64,000 nt of DNA, from positions 1 through 64,000 of the forward strand of contig CAWDMB010000001.1 of assembly GCA_963803375.1 (NCBI GenBank), written 5' to 3'. Source of the DNA: JAOPZW01 sp963803375 (GTDB lineage Bacteria; Actinomycetota; Thermoleophilia; Solirubrobacterales; Solirubrobacteraceae). The position numbers and the translations under genes are program-made. Below the pieces are notes generated by a model that saw only the letters and a program-made list of their open reading frames with translations, ran no database searches and had not been told where the DNA came from. Of the stretch, positions 37,008-46,814 are shown in pieces. Each line of letters starts with the position of its first letter. Within the stretch, counting starts at the first letter, position 1.

Positions 37008-37682
37008 TTACCCGCGGATCAGCTCGCGCAGCCAGATCGACACGAGGGCGTGCTGACGGGCTTCCGCGAGGCGCTGCTGCGCGTGGGCGCGGCCGATGGC
37101 GGCGCGTCGCTGGCTGTCGGTGAGCGCCTCGGCCCAATCGGGATGCTTGATCGACGGGGCCCGGCACGCACGCCGTTCCGCGAGCCCCGGCTGCTCGTGC
37201 GTCGGCGCTCGGTCGTTATGTGGCGAGAGCGGTGCGAGCGGCTGGAGGACGCGCGCGGCGGACGCGGCCGCGTCGACGCCCGCGATTATCTGCTCGCGCG
37301 AGGCGTCCTTGGAGAGGTACGCGGCGGCGCCCGCCGCCAGCGCCTGCTCGACGATCTTCGGCTGCGTGAAGGCCGAAAGCAGCACGAGCGAGACGCTGAG
37401 GCGTTCGCCCTTGATGCGTCGCAGCAGGCCGAAGCCGTCGAGCCTGGGCATGCGCAGGTCGACGAGCGCCACGCCGGGTCGGTGACGAAGAATGAGGTCG
37501 AGCGCCGTCTCGCCGTCGCCCGCCTCGCCGGCGATCTCGTACCGACCGGTCGCGAGCAGCGCTCGCACGATGCCATCGCGGAAGACCGGGTGGTCGTCGG
37601 CCACGATGACACGCCGCGTTCCGGGATTGCTCGGGCGGGGCCGAGTCGGCGCGGGGGCGGGATTGGCGGTGGCGGCGGGCAT
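37008..37682 (-). CDS. Response regulator with a non-HTH C-terminus
   Basis: The ATG at 37682 (after GGAGG) gives 224 residues. A Pro/Ala-rich leader precedes a NarL-type receiver domain: RRVIVADDHPVFRDGIVRAL, phospho-Asp in VALVDLRMPRLDG, and Lys in AYLSKDASREQI. Unlike its neighbour at 39039-39686, it has no LuxR helix-turn-helix. Instead there is a linker and a helical tail (DWAEALTDSQRRAAIGRAHA, QQRLAEARQHALVSIWLREL). It may have lost DNA binding or act through protein contacts. It lies downstream of the histidine kinase on the same strand, 130 bp away. Confidence 0.82.
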   Translation of the reverse strand: MPAATANPAPAPTRPRPSNPGTRRVIVADDHPVFRDGIVRALLATGRYEIAGEAGDGETALDLILRHRPGVALVDLRMPRLDGFGLLRRIKGERLSVSLVLLSAFTQPKIVEQALAAGAAAYLSKDASREQIIAGVDAAASAARVLQPLAPLSPHNDRAPTHEQPGLAERRACRAPSIKHPDWAEALTDSQRRAAIGRAHAQQRLAEARQHALVSIWLRELIRG

Positions 37683-37812
37683 CGGGTCCTCCGGAGGCTC
37701 GGGGGTGAGGGTTCGACCAGCATCGCTGCGGCGTGGCGCTCGCGCCATCGGCCAGGCGGCGCTCGCGGGTGACGAGGCGGCCGTGGTTCGATCGGACTAC
37801 GGGCAGGGGTCC

Positions 37813-39042
37813 TCATGCAGCGGACGGGTCGTTCGCGGGCAGGCGCACGGTGACCGTAGCGCCGGCCCCCGGGGCGGACGCGATCTCGAAAGTGCCGCCG
37901 ACGGCGGCCACGCGCTCGGCGCTTGTCGCGAGTCCGATGTGACCCGCCGCCACCGCGGCGGAGCGCCGATCCGGCCCGAAACCGTGACCGTCGTCGTGCA
38001 CGGTGAGCACCACCTCAGCGTCGTAGCGCGCCAGGCGCAGCTCGATGTGCCGAGCGTGCGCGTGGCGGGCCGCGTTGGTCAGCAGCTCGCGCGCCAGCGA
38101 CACCAGTAGCTGCTCGTGAGCTCCCGCTCCAGCGACGTCGACGTCGACGTCGACGTCGACGTTCGCGCCCGAGCGGCGCGCTGCGCTCTCGGCGTGGGCG
38201 GTCAGGGCGGCACGCAGCCCGGCGTGGTCGAGGACGTAGGGGTGCAGTTCGAAGATCTCGCCGCGGAGCTGATCGACGGTCGTTGCGAGCGCCGCATCTG
38301 CGCGTCGGTAGGAGCTCTCGTCGTGGCGGCGATGGTGATCGCGCAGCTCGTGGCGGGCCACGAGCAGGTTCTGCACCGCCTCGTCGTGCAGCACCTCGGC
38401 CAGGCGGCGGCGCTCGCGGTCCTCGGCGCTGAGGGCCTGGGCAACCAGCCGCCCACGCTCGTCGGCAGCGGCCCGGATGCGCTGATCGCGGGCACGGAGC
38501 AGAGCCGAGAGCAGGACCGCGCCCGCGCCCACCCACATCAGATACAGGGCGTGCACGACGATGATGTCGACGTCGGCGCTCGTGCGCGTGGCCGGGTGGG
38601 GAAACGCGAGCAGCACGTATGCGACGACCGCCGCGGCCGCCGATGCCGCGGTGAGCGCCGGGCGCAGCCGGAAGGCCGCCACCAGCGGGAGCGCGAAGAG
38701 GGCCAGCCGCGCCTGCGAGTAGGCGCCGCCCGAGGTGTAGGCGAGCGCCGCGATGGCGGCCAGATCGACGACCGGCTCGATGCGGCCCAGCGCCCTCAGC
38801 GGCGGCCGTTGACCGTGGGCCGCGCGCGCGTGGACGACGAGCAGTAGCAGCGCCCAGGCAGCGTAGGCGCCCAAGAGGGGGCCGAACAGGTCGGCGTCCT
38901 CGGGCGGGTGCTCGATGACGTGCTCGCCGAGGACGAGCAGCGGAACGAGCGCCACGCGCAACAGCGCCATCCCGAGCTCGGCGCGGCCGCCCTCCCTGGC
39001 TGGGGGGCCCGGATCGGGACGCGCGCCGGGCGCTGCGCTCAC
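37813..39042 (-). CDS. NarL-type sensor histidine kinase
   Basis: The 409-residue kinase has an N-terminal module of about five spans (for example ALLRVALVPLLVLGE, LLGAYAAWALLLLVVHA, LMWVGAGAVLLSALL). A HisKA_3 box follows with the phospho-His in RRRLAEVLHDEAVQNLLVAR (about 220), and then the ATPase domain: LLTNAARHAHA N-box, DDGHGFG and GHIGLATSAERVAAVGGTFE. An odd VDVDVDVDV tract sits between the two (38134-38162). It overlaps the upstream response regulator by GTGA, so the two are the cognate pair. Confidence 0.92.
   Translation of the reverse strand: MSAAPGARPDPGPPAREGGRAELGMALLRVALVPLLVLGEHVIEHPPEDADLFGPLLGAYAAWALLLLVVHARAAHGQRPPLRALGRIEPVVDLAAIAALAYTSGGAYSQARLALFALPLVAAFRLRPALTAASAAAAVVAYVLLAFPHPATRTSADVDIIVVHALYLMWVGAGAVLLSALLRARDQRIRAAADERGRLVAQALSAEDRERRRLAEVLHDEAVQNLLVARHELRDHHRRHDESSYRRADAALATTVDQLRGEIFELHPYVLDHAGLRAALTAHAESAARRSGANVDVDVDVDVAGAGAHEQLLVSLARELLTNAARHAHARHIELRLARYDAEVVLTVHDDGHGFGPDRRSAAVAAGHIGLATSAERVAAVGGTFEIASAPGAGATVTVRLPANDPSAA
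38134..38162. repeat. Hexanucleotide (GACGTC)n microsatellite in kinase gene
   Basis: GACGTC is repeated almost five times in frame inside the histidine kinase gene. It encodes alternating Asp-Val between the phospho-acceptor and ATPase domains. Slippage would change the linker length by two residues per unit without breaking the frame. Confidence 0.85.
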
Positions 39043-39686
39043 TCCAGCAACCCGCGGCGCATGGCCTCCGCCACGGCCGCCGCTCGATCGGAGACGCCGA
39101 GCTTCTCGTACATCCGCGCCTGATGGGACCTCACCGTCGCGGTTGCGAGATACAGCCGCTTGCCGATCGCCGGCGCCGTGAGCCCATCGGCGATCAGGCG
39201 CAGGACCTCGAGCTCCCGTGGCGTCAGCACGGGGCGCTCGTCGTCGCGCGCATGGGCACGTAGCTCGGCGAAAAGGGCGCCCTGCAGACCGGGCTCGACG
39301 CGATCCGCTCCGCGCGCCACCGCGGCGATCGCATCGAGAACCGCCTCCCGGTCGGCGTCCTTGGAGAAGTAGCCGGCGGCACCGGCCGCCATCGCCTCAT
39401 AGACCAGCCGCGGCTCGGTGAACGCCGACAGCACGAGCACGCGGGTCGGCAGGCGATCGCGCGCAACGGCGTTGACGATCGCCACGCCGTCGAGCCCGGG
39501 AAGGCGCAGGTCGACGACAGCGACCGCGGGCCGCAGGTCACGGACGCGCTCAAGCGCAGACCGTCCATCGCCGACCTCTGCGACGAGCTCGAGCTCCGGC
39601 CGCTCGCGCAGCGCGCGGACCAGGCCATCGCGAAACAGCGGATGGTCGTCGGCCACCAACACCGTGACTCGTGGCACAGGCGTCAC
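39039..39686 (-). CDS. NarL/FixJ-type response regulator
   Basis: The GTG at 39686 after GGGAG gives a 215-residue regulator. The receiver domain includes VTVLVADDHPLFRDGLVRAL, phospho-Asp in VAVVDLRLPGLDG, and Lys in GYFSKDADREAV. The LuxR HTH is LTPRELEVLRLIADGLTAPA, IGKRLYLATATVRSHQARMY. The open frame extends 41 codons upstream, but the start chosen fits both RBS and family length. It is coupled by GTGA to the kinase gene and should be its DNA-binding partner. Confidence 0.9.
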   Translation of the reverse strand: MTPVPRVTVLVADDHPLFRDGLVRALRERPELELVAEVGDGRSALERVRDLRPAVAVVDLRLPGLDGVAIVNAVARDRLPTRVLVLSAFTEPRLVYEAMAAGAAGYFSKDADREAVLDAIAAVARGADRVEPGLQGALFAELRAHARDDERPVLTPRELEVLRLIADGLTAPAIGKRLYLATATVRSHQARMYEKLGVSDRAAAVAEAMRRGLLE

Positions 39687-39901
39687 GCCGACTCCCGCGC
39701 GAACGCCATCCGACCAGACCACCTGCGCGTCATCCCCGGTCACCGCCGCGGCCGCCCGCAACCTCCTGCGATGAGCCGGCACCCACGCCTCGACGGTAGC
39801 CAAAGACACCGTCCACGGTCGCGCCGATCGGAAGAGCCTCGCGTCCGCCTAACCGAGGCGAGTAGCTCGAGCACCGCTCGGCCCGGCCGCGCGCGCCGGT
39901 C

Positions 39902-41557
<1,656 letters not shown>

Positions 41558-41591
41558 CCCTGCACCGTAGCGGCGTGCTACCCATGGGACC

Positions 41592-42479
41592 GTGGAACCC
41601 GCGATCCGCCTGCGGGGCGTCGTCAAGCGCTATGGGCTCGTCACCGCCGTCGACGGCCTCGACCTCGACGTGCCCGAGGGCACGTGCGTCGGCCTGCTCG
41701 GGCCCAACGGCGCGGGCAAGTCGACGACGATGAAGCTGCTGACCGCGCAGGCGATCGCCGACGCCGGCGAGCTCGAGGTCCTCGGCCGGCGGCTGCCCGG
41801 CGAGTCGAAGGCCGCGCGGGCGCAGTGCGGCGTCGTGCCGCAGCTCGACAACCTCGACGAGACGCTGACGGTCGAGCAGAACCTCTTGGTCTTCGCGTTC
41901 CTCTACCGCGTCGCGCGCGCCGAGCGCCCCGCCGCCGTGGAGACCGCGCTCGAGGTCTCGAACCTACGCGTGCGCCGCGCGGCGAAGGTCTCCGTGCTCT
42001 CGGGCGGCATGCGCCGCCGGCTGCTCATCGCGCGCGCGCTCGTGCACCGCCCGCGGCTCGTGCTCCTCGACGAGCCCACGGTCGGCCTGGACCCGCAGGT
42101 GCGCCAGGAGCTGTGGGCGCTCGTCGACCGCCTGCGCTCGGAGGGCACGACGATCCTCATGTCCACGCACTACATCGAGGAGGCCGAGCGCCTGGCCGAC
42201 ACGGTGACGATCATGTCCGACGGGCGCGCCGTCGCGACCGGGCCGCCCGACGCGCTCGTGGCCGAGCACGCGGGCACGGAGGCCGTCGAGCTCTACGGAG
42301 GGCCGCCGCGCCTGGCCGAGGTCGAGGCCCTCGCGCGCGAGCGCGGTCTGCGCACCCGGCGCACCGGCACGAGCGTCTCGGTGCTCGACGCCGACGGCGC
42401 GTTCGGCGAGGAGGGCGAGCGGCGCCCTGCGAACCTCGAGGACGTGTTCGTGCTGCTCACCGGGGAGGCGGTCGAATGA
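41592..42479 (+). CDS. ABC-2 exporter ATP-binding protein (DrrA/NodI-like)
   Basis: The 295-residue ATPase has Walker A GPNGAGKSTTMKLL, Q-loop GVVPQLDNLDETLTVEQNLL, signature LSGGMRRRLLIARAL and Walker B LVLLDEPTVGLDPQ. The H-loop is STHYIEEAERLADTV, and a C-terminal extension of about 70 residues is typical of drug/lipo-oligosaccharide exporters. The permease gene overlaps it by ATGA. The substrate is unknown. Confidence 0.92.
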   Translation: MEPAIRLRGVVKRYGLVTAVDGLDLDVPEGTCVGLLGPNGAGKSTTMKLLTAQAIADAGELEVLGRRLPGESKAARAQCGVVPQLDNLDETLTVEQNLLVFAFLYRVARAERPAAVETALEVSNLRVRRAAKVSVLSGGMRRRLLIARALVHRPRLVLLDEPTVGLDPQVRQELWALVDRLRSEGTTILMSTHYIEEAERLADTVTIMSDGRAVATGPPDALVAEHAGTEAVELYGGPPRLAEVEALARERGLRTRRTGTSVSVLDADGAFGEEGERRPANLEDVFVLLTGEAVE

Positions 42480-43249
42480 GGCCGCGCCGGCTCGAGCGCC
42501 CCGCGCTCGCGGGCGTGCTCGTCCGCGAGGTCGTGAACTTCTCCTCCTACTGGCGCTCGACGACCTTCTCGGCCACGGTCGAGCCGACGATCTACCTGCT
42601 CGCCTTCGGCTTCGGCTTCGGCTCGCTCGTCGCGAAGGTCGGCGGCTACGACTACGTCGAGTTCGTCGGGACGGGCACCGTGGCCACCGCGGTCCTCTTC
42701 TCGAGCGCGTTCCCCGGGATGTTCTCGACGTTCGTGAAGTACAAGTTCCAGCGCACGTACGACGCGATCCTCGCCACGCCGGTCGACACCGAGGAGCTCG
42801 TCACCGCCGAGGCGCTGTGGATCGCCGTGCGAGCCGGCACGTACGGCTGCGTGCCGATGCTCGTGGCGATCGCCTTCGGCCTGCAGCCGAGCCCCGGGAT
42901 GCTCACGGTGCCGTTCATCGGCATGCTGGCCGGCTTCGGCTGGGCGTCGTTCGGGATCCTGATCGCGGCGCTGATGAAGTCGATCGAGAACTTCAACTAC
43001 GTCATCAGCGCCGTGCTGACGCCGCTGTTCCTCGTGGCGGGCACGTTCTTCCCGATCTCGAATCTGCCCGAATGGGTCCAGGTGCTGGCCAACCTCAACC
43101 CGCTCTTCCACTGCGTCGAGCTCGTGCGCCACGCGGTCTTCGGCTTCGTGGGCTGGGCGGACGTCGGCCACCTCGCCGCCCTGTGCCTCTTCGGGCTCGT
43201 GATGTGGCGGCTGGCGGTGCACTTCATGGAGCGCAAGCTCATCGACTGA
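42476..43249 (+). CDS. ABC-2 type permease (NodJ/DrrB-like)
   Basis: The 257-residue, six-span permease includes NFSSYWRSTTFSATVEPTIY, LLAFGFGFGSLVAKVGGYDY, FPGMFSTFVKYKFQRTYDAI and LTPLFLVAGTFFPISNLPEW. The FQRTYDAILATPV motif is characteristic of the NodJ subgroup. It forms the exporter with the overlapping upstream ATPase. The two-gene unit has no adjacent substrate-synthesis genes. Confidence 0.9.
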   Translation: MRPRRLERPALAGVLVREVVNFSSYWRSTTFSATVEPTIYLLAFGFGFGSLVAKVGGYDYVEFVGTGTVATAVLFSSAFPGMFSTFVKYKFQRTYDAILATPVDTEELVTAEALWIAVRAGTYGCVPMLVAIAFGLQPSPGMLTVPFIGMLAGFGWASFGILIAALMKSIENFNYVISAVLTPLFLVAGTFFPISNLPEWVQVLANLNPLFHCVELVRHAVFGFVGWADVGHLAALCLFGLVMWRLAVHFMERKLID

Positions 43250-43265
43250 GTACCCTCGGGCTCTC

Positions 43266-44519
43266 ATGGCCACGGTGCTGGACATCGAGCAGGCGGTCCT
43301 GCTCCTCGAGCTCGAGCCGCCATTCGACAAGCGGGCGGTGCAGCTCGCGCGCCGGCGCATGGCCAAGCTCTGGCACCCCGACATCGCGCCGCCCGGCAAG
43401 CAGTTCGAGCACGAGCGCCACCTCAAGGCGATCAACGAGGCGGCCGACCAGCTCGAGGAGCTCGCGGAGGGCTCGCGCGGCGGCCGCGTCTCGGCCAACG
43501 CGGTCAAGGTCAGCGCCGCCGCGGCGCGCGAGGCCCGCGCCGAGGAGGGCCGGCGCGCCTACGAGGCCGAGCAGCGCGCGCGCGCAGCGGCCGAGGAGCG
43601 CGAGCGCCACGACCCGTTCGGATCGCGCGTGCCCGACCACTCGGTCGTGCACCGCTACGCGCGCTGCCTGAGCTACCCCGAGTGGGGCGTCGGCTCGGTG
43701 ACGGGCGTGTACTTCACCGAGTCCGACGACGATCACGCGCCGCAGCAATGGGCGCGCGTGACGTTCAACGTCGGCGTGCGCACCGTCCCCGCCGGCTCGC
43801 TGCAGTTCGTCGACTTCTCCACGCCCGATCCGGGCGCCGACCGGGTACAGCGCTTCATGACCGCCGCCCAGCACGCGATGGCCGAGGGCGACTTCGAGCT
43901 CGCCGCTCAGCGGCTCATCTACGCCCGCGACGCCGAGCCCGAGAACACGGCGGTGCTGCGGCTCATGACGCTCGCCTTCTGGCAGGGCGGCAACCTGCCG
44001 GCGGCCGGGCGCTCGGTGCGCGACTGGGCGCGCGTCGACCGCGACCGTCCGGCCGCCCATCGCTTCGCGGCGCGCATCTACGAGGACATGGGGGCGATCG
44101 ACCTCGCCGCCGAGGCCGCCGAGCGCGCGGCCCAGCGCGCGCCCCAGGACGCCGACGCGTGGGAGCGCGTCGGGCGCCTGCGCCTGCGCCTCATGCAGCG
44201 CGACGCCGCCCTCGAGGCGCTCGAGCGCGCCCGGCGCCTGGGGCCGAGCGTCGACGGGCTGCTCGACCTCGCGCTCGCCCATCACCTCGCCGGCGACCTC
44301 GGCGCCGAGCTCACCGCGGCCGAGCAGGCGACGCTGCTCGACGGCGCCTCGGCCCCGGCGTGGGTGCGCTACGCGTTCGCGCTCGCGCGCACGGATCGCC
44401 CGAGCGCGGCGATCGCCGCGGCCGAGCGCGCGCTCGACCTCAACGGTCGCGACCCCGAGGTCGTCGAGCTGCTCGAGCGCCTGCGATCGGCGCGGCCGCG
44501 GGTCCTGCCCGCGGCGTGA
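43266..44519 (+). CDS. J-domain and TPR protein
   Basis: The 417-residue protein begins with a DnaJ-like domain (about 1-65) with the HPD motif in AKLWHPDIAPPGKQFEHERH. A charged Ala/Glu/Arg helix (SAAAAREARAEEGRRAYEAE) follows, then a beta domain near 120-190 (YPEWGVGSVTGVYFTESDDD), and TPR repeats to the end (AVLRLMTLAFWQGGNLPAAG, DADAWERVGRLRLRLMQRDA). The HPD implies stimulation of a DnaK; the TPRs would bind clients. Its stop overlaps the next gene start (GTGA). Confidence 0.82.
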   Translation: MATVLDIEQAVLLLELEPPFDKRAVQLARRRMAKLWHPDIAPPGKQFEHERHLKAINEAADQLEELAEGSRGGRVSANAVKVSAAAAREARAEEGRRAYEAEQRARAAAEERERHDPFGSRVPDHSVVHRYARCLSYPEWGVGSVTGVYFTESDDDHAPQQWARVTFNVGVRTVPAGSLQFVDFSTPDPGADRVQRFMTAAQHAMAEGDFELAAQRLIYARDAEPENTAVLRLMTLAFWQGGNLPAAGRSVRDWARVDRDRPAAHRFAARIYEDMGAIDLAAEAAERAAQRAPQDADAWERVGRLRLRLMQRDAALEALERARRLGPSVDGLLDLALAHHLAGDLGAELTAAEQATLLDGASAPAWVRYAFALARTDRPSAAIAAAERALDLNGRDPEVVELLERLRSARPRVLPAA

Positions 44520-45379
44520 TCGCCTGGGTCTTCGACGCCGAGCGCTTCGGGCCGCCGCCGCCCGGCGTCGAGCTGGCCGGCGAGCTCGGGCCCGACGTCG
44601 TCTTCGCCGTGCCCAACCGTCCGCCGCCCGACCCGGCGCGCCTGCGGGCGCTCGAGGTCGTCCAGGTCGTGTCGGCCGGCGTCGACTGGATCGTCGACCG
44701 CCTGCCCTCCGGGGTCACGCTCTGTGACGCGCGCGGCGCTCGCGACGCCGCGATGACCGAGTGGGTGCTCGCGGCGATCCTCGCCGACGCCAAGAAGCTC
44801 CAGGCCTGCGCGCGCCGGCAGGACGAGCACCGCGTCGAGCGCTTCGCGCTGCGCGACGTCGCCGGCCGGCACGTGCTCGTGCTCGGCCACGGCTCGATCG
44901 GGCGCGCGTGCGCGCGTGTGCTCGAGTCGCTCGGCGCGTCTGTGACCGGCGTGGCGCGCCGCGCGCGTGAGGACGCCCGCGGCATCGAGGAGCTCGGCGC
45001 GCTGCTGCCGGCCGCGAATGTGCTCGTCAACCTCCTGCCGCTGACCGCGGCCACGCGTGGGCTCGTCGACTCCGCCGTGCTGGCCGCGCTGCCCGACGGC
45101 GCCCTCTACGTCAGCGCCGGGCGGGGCGCGACGACGGACACCGGCGCGCTCGTCGCCGAGCTCGAGCGCGAGCGGCTGCGCGCGGTCCTCGACGTGGTCG
45201 AGCCCGAGCCGCTGCCGCCCGACCACCCGCTGTGGGACGCGCCCGGCGTCCTGCTCTCCCCGCACGTCGCGGGCGACACGCCCGGCGCCGAGCGCGCGGC
45301 GCTGGCGCTCGCGCGCGAGCAGATGCGCCGCCACGCCGCGGGCGAGGCGCTCGCGAACGTCGTCACCGACGGCTACTGA
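44516..45379 (+). CDS. D-2-hydroxyacid dehydrogenase family protein
   Basis: The 287-residue enzyme has the NAD-binding motif VLGHGSIGRACARVLESLG, SAGRGATTDTGALVAEL, Glu in DVVEPEPLPPDHPLW and His in SPHVAGDTPGAE. The catalytic Arg-Glu-His set appears complete. It is shorter than the usual 310-330 residues because the N-terminal substrate domain is trimmed. It is coupled to the J-domain gene and its 3' end overlaps the convergent FAD oxidoreductase gene by 17 bases. Confidence 0.88.
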   Translation: MIAWVFDAERFGPPPPGVELAGELGPDVVFAVPNRPPPDPARLRALEVVQVVSAGVDWIVDRLPSGVTLCDARGARDAAMTEWVLAAILADAKKLQACARRQDEHRVERFALRDVAGRHVLVLGHGSIGRACARVLESLGASVTGVARRAREDARGIEELGALLPAANVLVNLLPLTAATRGLVDSAVLAALPDGALYVSAGRGATTDTGALVAELERERLRAVLDVVEPEPLPPDHPLWDAPGVLLSPHVAGDTPGAERAALALAREQMRRHAAGEALANVVTDGY

Positions 45380-46814
45380 TCCCGACCCGCCGGGCGAACG
45401 GCGAGTCGAAGACGCCCGAGGCGTTGAGCCGGTCGTGCACCGCCAGCCAGGCGTCCCAGCGGGGATGGGTCGCGCGGATGCGCTCGGCCGTCAGCCCGTT
45501 GAGCTGGCCCCAGTGCGCGCGCGCCCCGAGATCGGCGAGGAGCTCCTCGTAGCCGGCCAGGAGCTCCGGTCCGCGCGGCGTACCGTCGACGAGGATCAGC
45601 TCGATCATCATCGTCGGGCCGCCGTGCATCATCGAGGCGTAGGCGCTCGACCCGGCGACGAAGCGCAGCGCGATCGGCGACGTGTGGTACGCGGGGCGCC
45701 GGCCCCTGCGGCGCTCGGCCGCGTGGGCCAGGATGCGCTCGACGGCGGTGACGTGGGCGCCGCCCGCCAGCCCGATGCCGAGCTCCATCGACACAGCGGG
45801 CAGCTTGTTGGCCTCGCCGATGTTGAAGACGCGGTAGGAGAGGCTCGCGTAGCCGTCGTCGCACATGTCGCGCAGCGTCGCGTCGAAGCGTCCGACCATG
45901 AGCCGCGGCGCGTGGCGCGCGAGCAGCCGCAGCAGCACGCCCGTGATCGGCAGCGACGCCTCGAGCTCGGTCAGGGGATGGCGCTCGAGCTTGTCCGGCG
46001 GCAGCTCGGCGGGCTCCGGACAATCCGCGCGCCGGGTGACGAGCACGCTGTGGCGCCCGTCGCGGCGCGGATAGGGGTTGAGGAAGAGCTCGTAGTGGTC
46101 GCCCTCGCCGAGCACCGCATCGGCGGTCACCGTGTCGCGGACCTCCTCCCAGGTGCTCAGCGACCGGACCTCGTTGAGCCAGAACTTCTCGCGCACGTCG
46201 AGGACGAGCGCGTGGATGATCCCCATGCAGCCCATGCCGCACACGGCGGCCGAGAACGTGTCGTCGTCCTGCACGAGGCGCCGCTCGTCGCCGAAGGCCG
46301 AGGCGAACGCGGCCTGGTCGGTCGGGCCGCCGGCCGGCTCGACGCGTAGCACCTCGCCGCCGCTGACGACGAGGTCGAGCGAGCGCACGAGGTCGCAGAA
46401 CGGTCCCCAGCTCAGGCCCGACCCGTGCGTGGAGGTCGAGACGACGCCGCTGATCGTCTGCCCGTCGTAGCCCCCCATCTGGGGCAGCGCGAGGCCCCTG
46501 CGGTCGAGCGCGTCGTTGAGGTCGCGCAGGCGTGTGCCGCCGAGGACGCGCGCGAGCGGCGTCGTCGCCGCGCCCGGGCGCAGCGTGCCGTCGTCGGGAT
46601 CGAGCAGGCCGCCGAGGCGGTCGGGCAGCACGAGGATTCCGTCGGTCAGCGCCACGTCGGACCACGCGTGCCCGGAGCCGATCGCGCGCACGGTCGTGCC
46701 CTCGCGCTCGGCGCGGCGCACGAGCTCGACGAGCTCTTCGAGCGAGGCGGGCGCGACGATCGCGCGCGGCCGGCAGGACTGGTTGCCGGAGTGGTTGTGC
46801 CAGGTCGCGCTCAG
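45363..46814 (-). CDS. FAD-linked D-arabinono-lactone oxidase-like oxidoreductase
   Basis: About 483 residues with a PCMH-type FAD domain: SATWHNHSGNQSCRPRAIVA, VRAIGSGHAWSDVALTDGIL, GGYDGQTISGVVSTSTHGSG. The C-terminal ALO-type domain ends LNGLTAERIRATHPRWDAWL. It resembles sugar-lactone oxidases. No ATG/GTG/TTG lies in frame near the needed N-terminus; CTG 46814 overlaps the stop of the GMC gene as CTGA, three bases after AGGAGGG, and is my choice. It is thus coupled to the upstream oxidoreductase. The 3' end overlaps the convergent dehydrogenase. Confidence 0.82.
   Translation of the reverse strand: MSATWHNHSGNQSCRPRAIVAPASLEELVELVRRAEREGTTVRAIGSGHAWSDVALTDGILVLPDRLGGLLDPDDGTLRPGAATTPLARVLGGTRLRDLNDALDRRGLALPQMGGYDGQTISGVVSTSTHGSGLSWGPFCDLVRSLDLVVSGGEVLRVEPAGGPTDQAAFASAFGDERRLVQDDDTFSAAVCGMGCMGIIHALVLDVREKFWLNEVRSLSTWEEVRDTVTADAVLGEGDHYELFLNPYPRRDGRHSVLVTRRADCPEPAELPPDKLERHPLTELEASLPITGVLLRLLARHAPRLMVGRFDATLRDMCDDGYASLSYRVFNIGEANKLPAVSMELGIGLAGGAHVTAVERILAHAAERRRGRRPAYHTSPIALRFVAGSSAYASMMHGGPTMMIELILVDGTPRGPELLAGYEELLADLGARAHWGQLNGLTAERIRATHPRWDAWLAVHDRLNASGVFDSPFARRVGISSRR

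Noticed and set aside
38134..38162. Short tandem repeats considered as a CRISPR
   Set aside because: The unit is six bases with no spacers and lies in frame in a kinase gene. No CRISPR-like repeat-spacer array is seen anywhere in the window.
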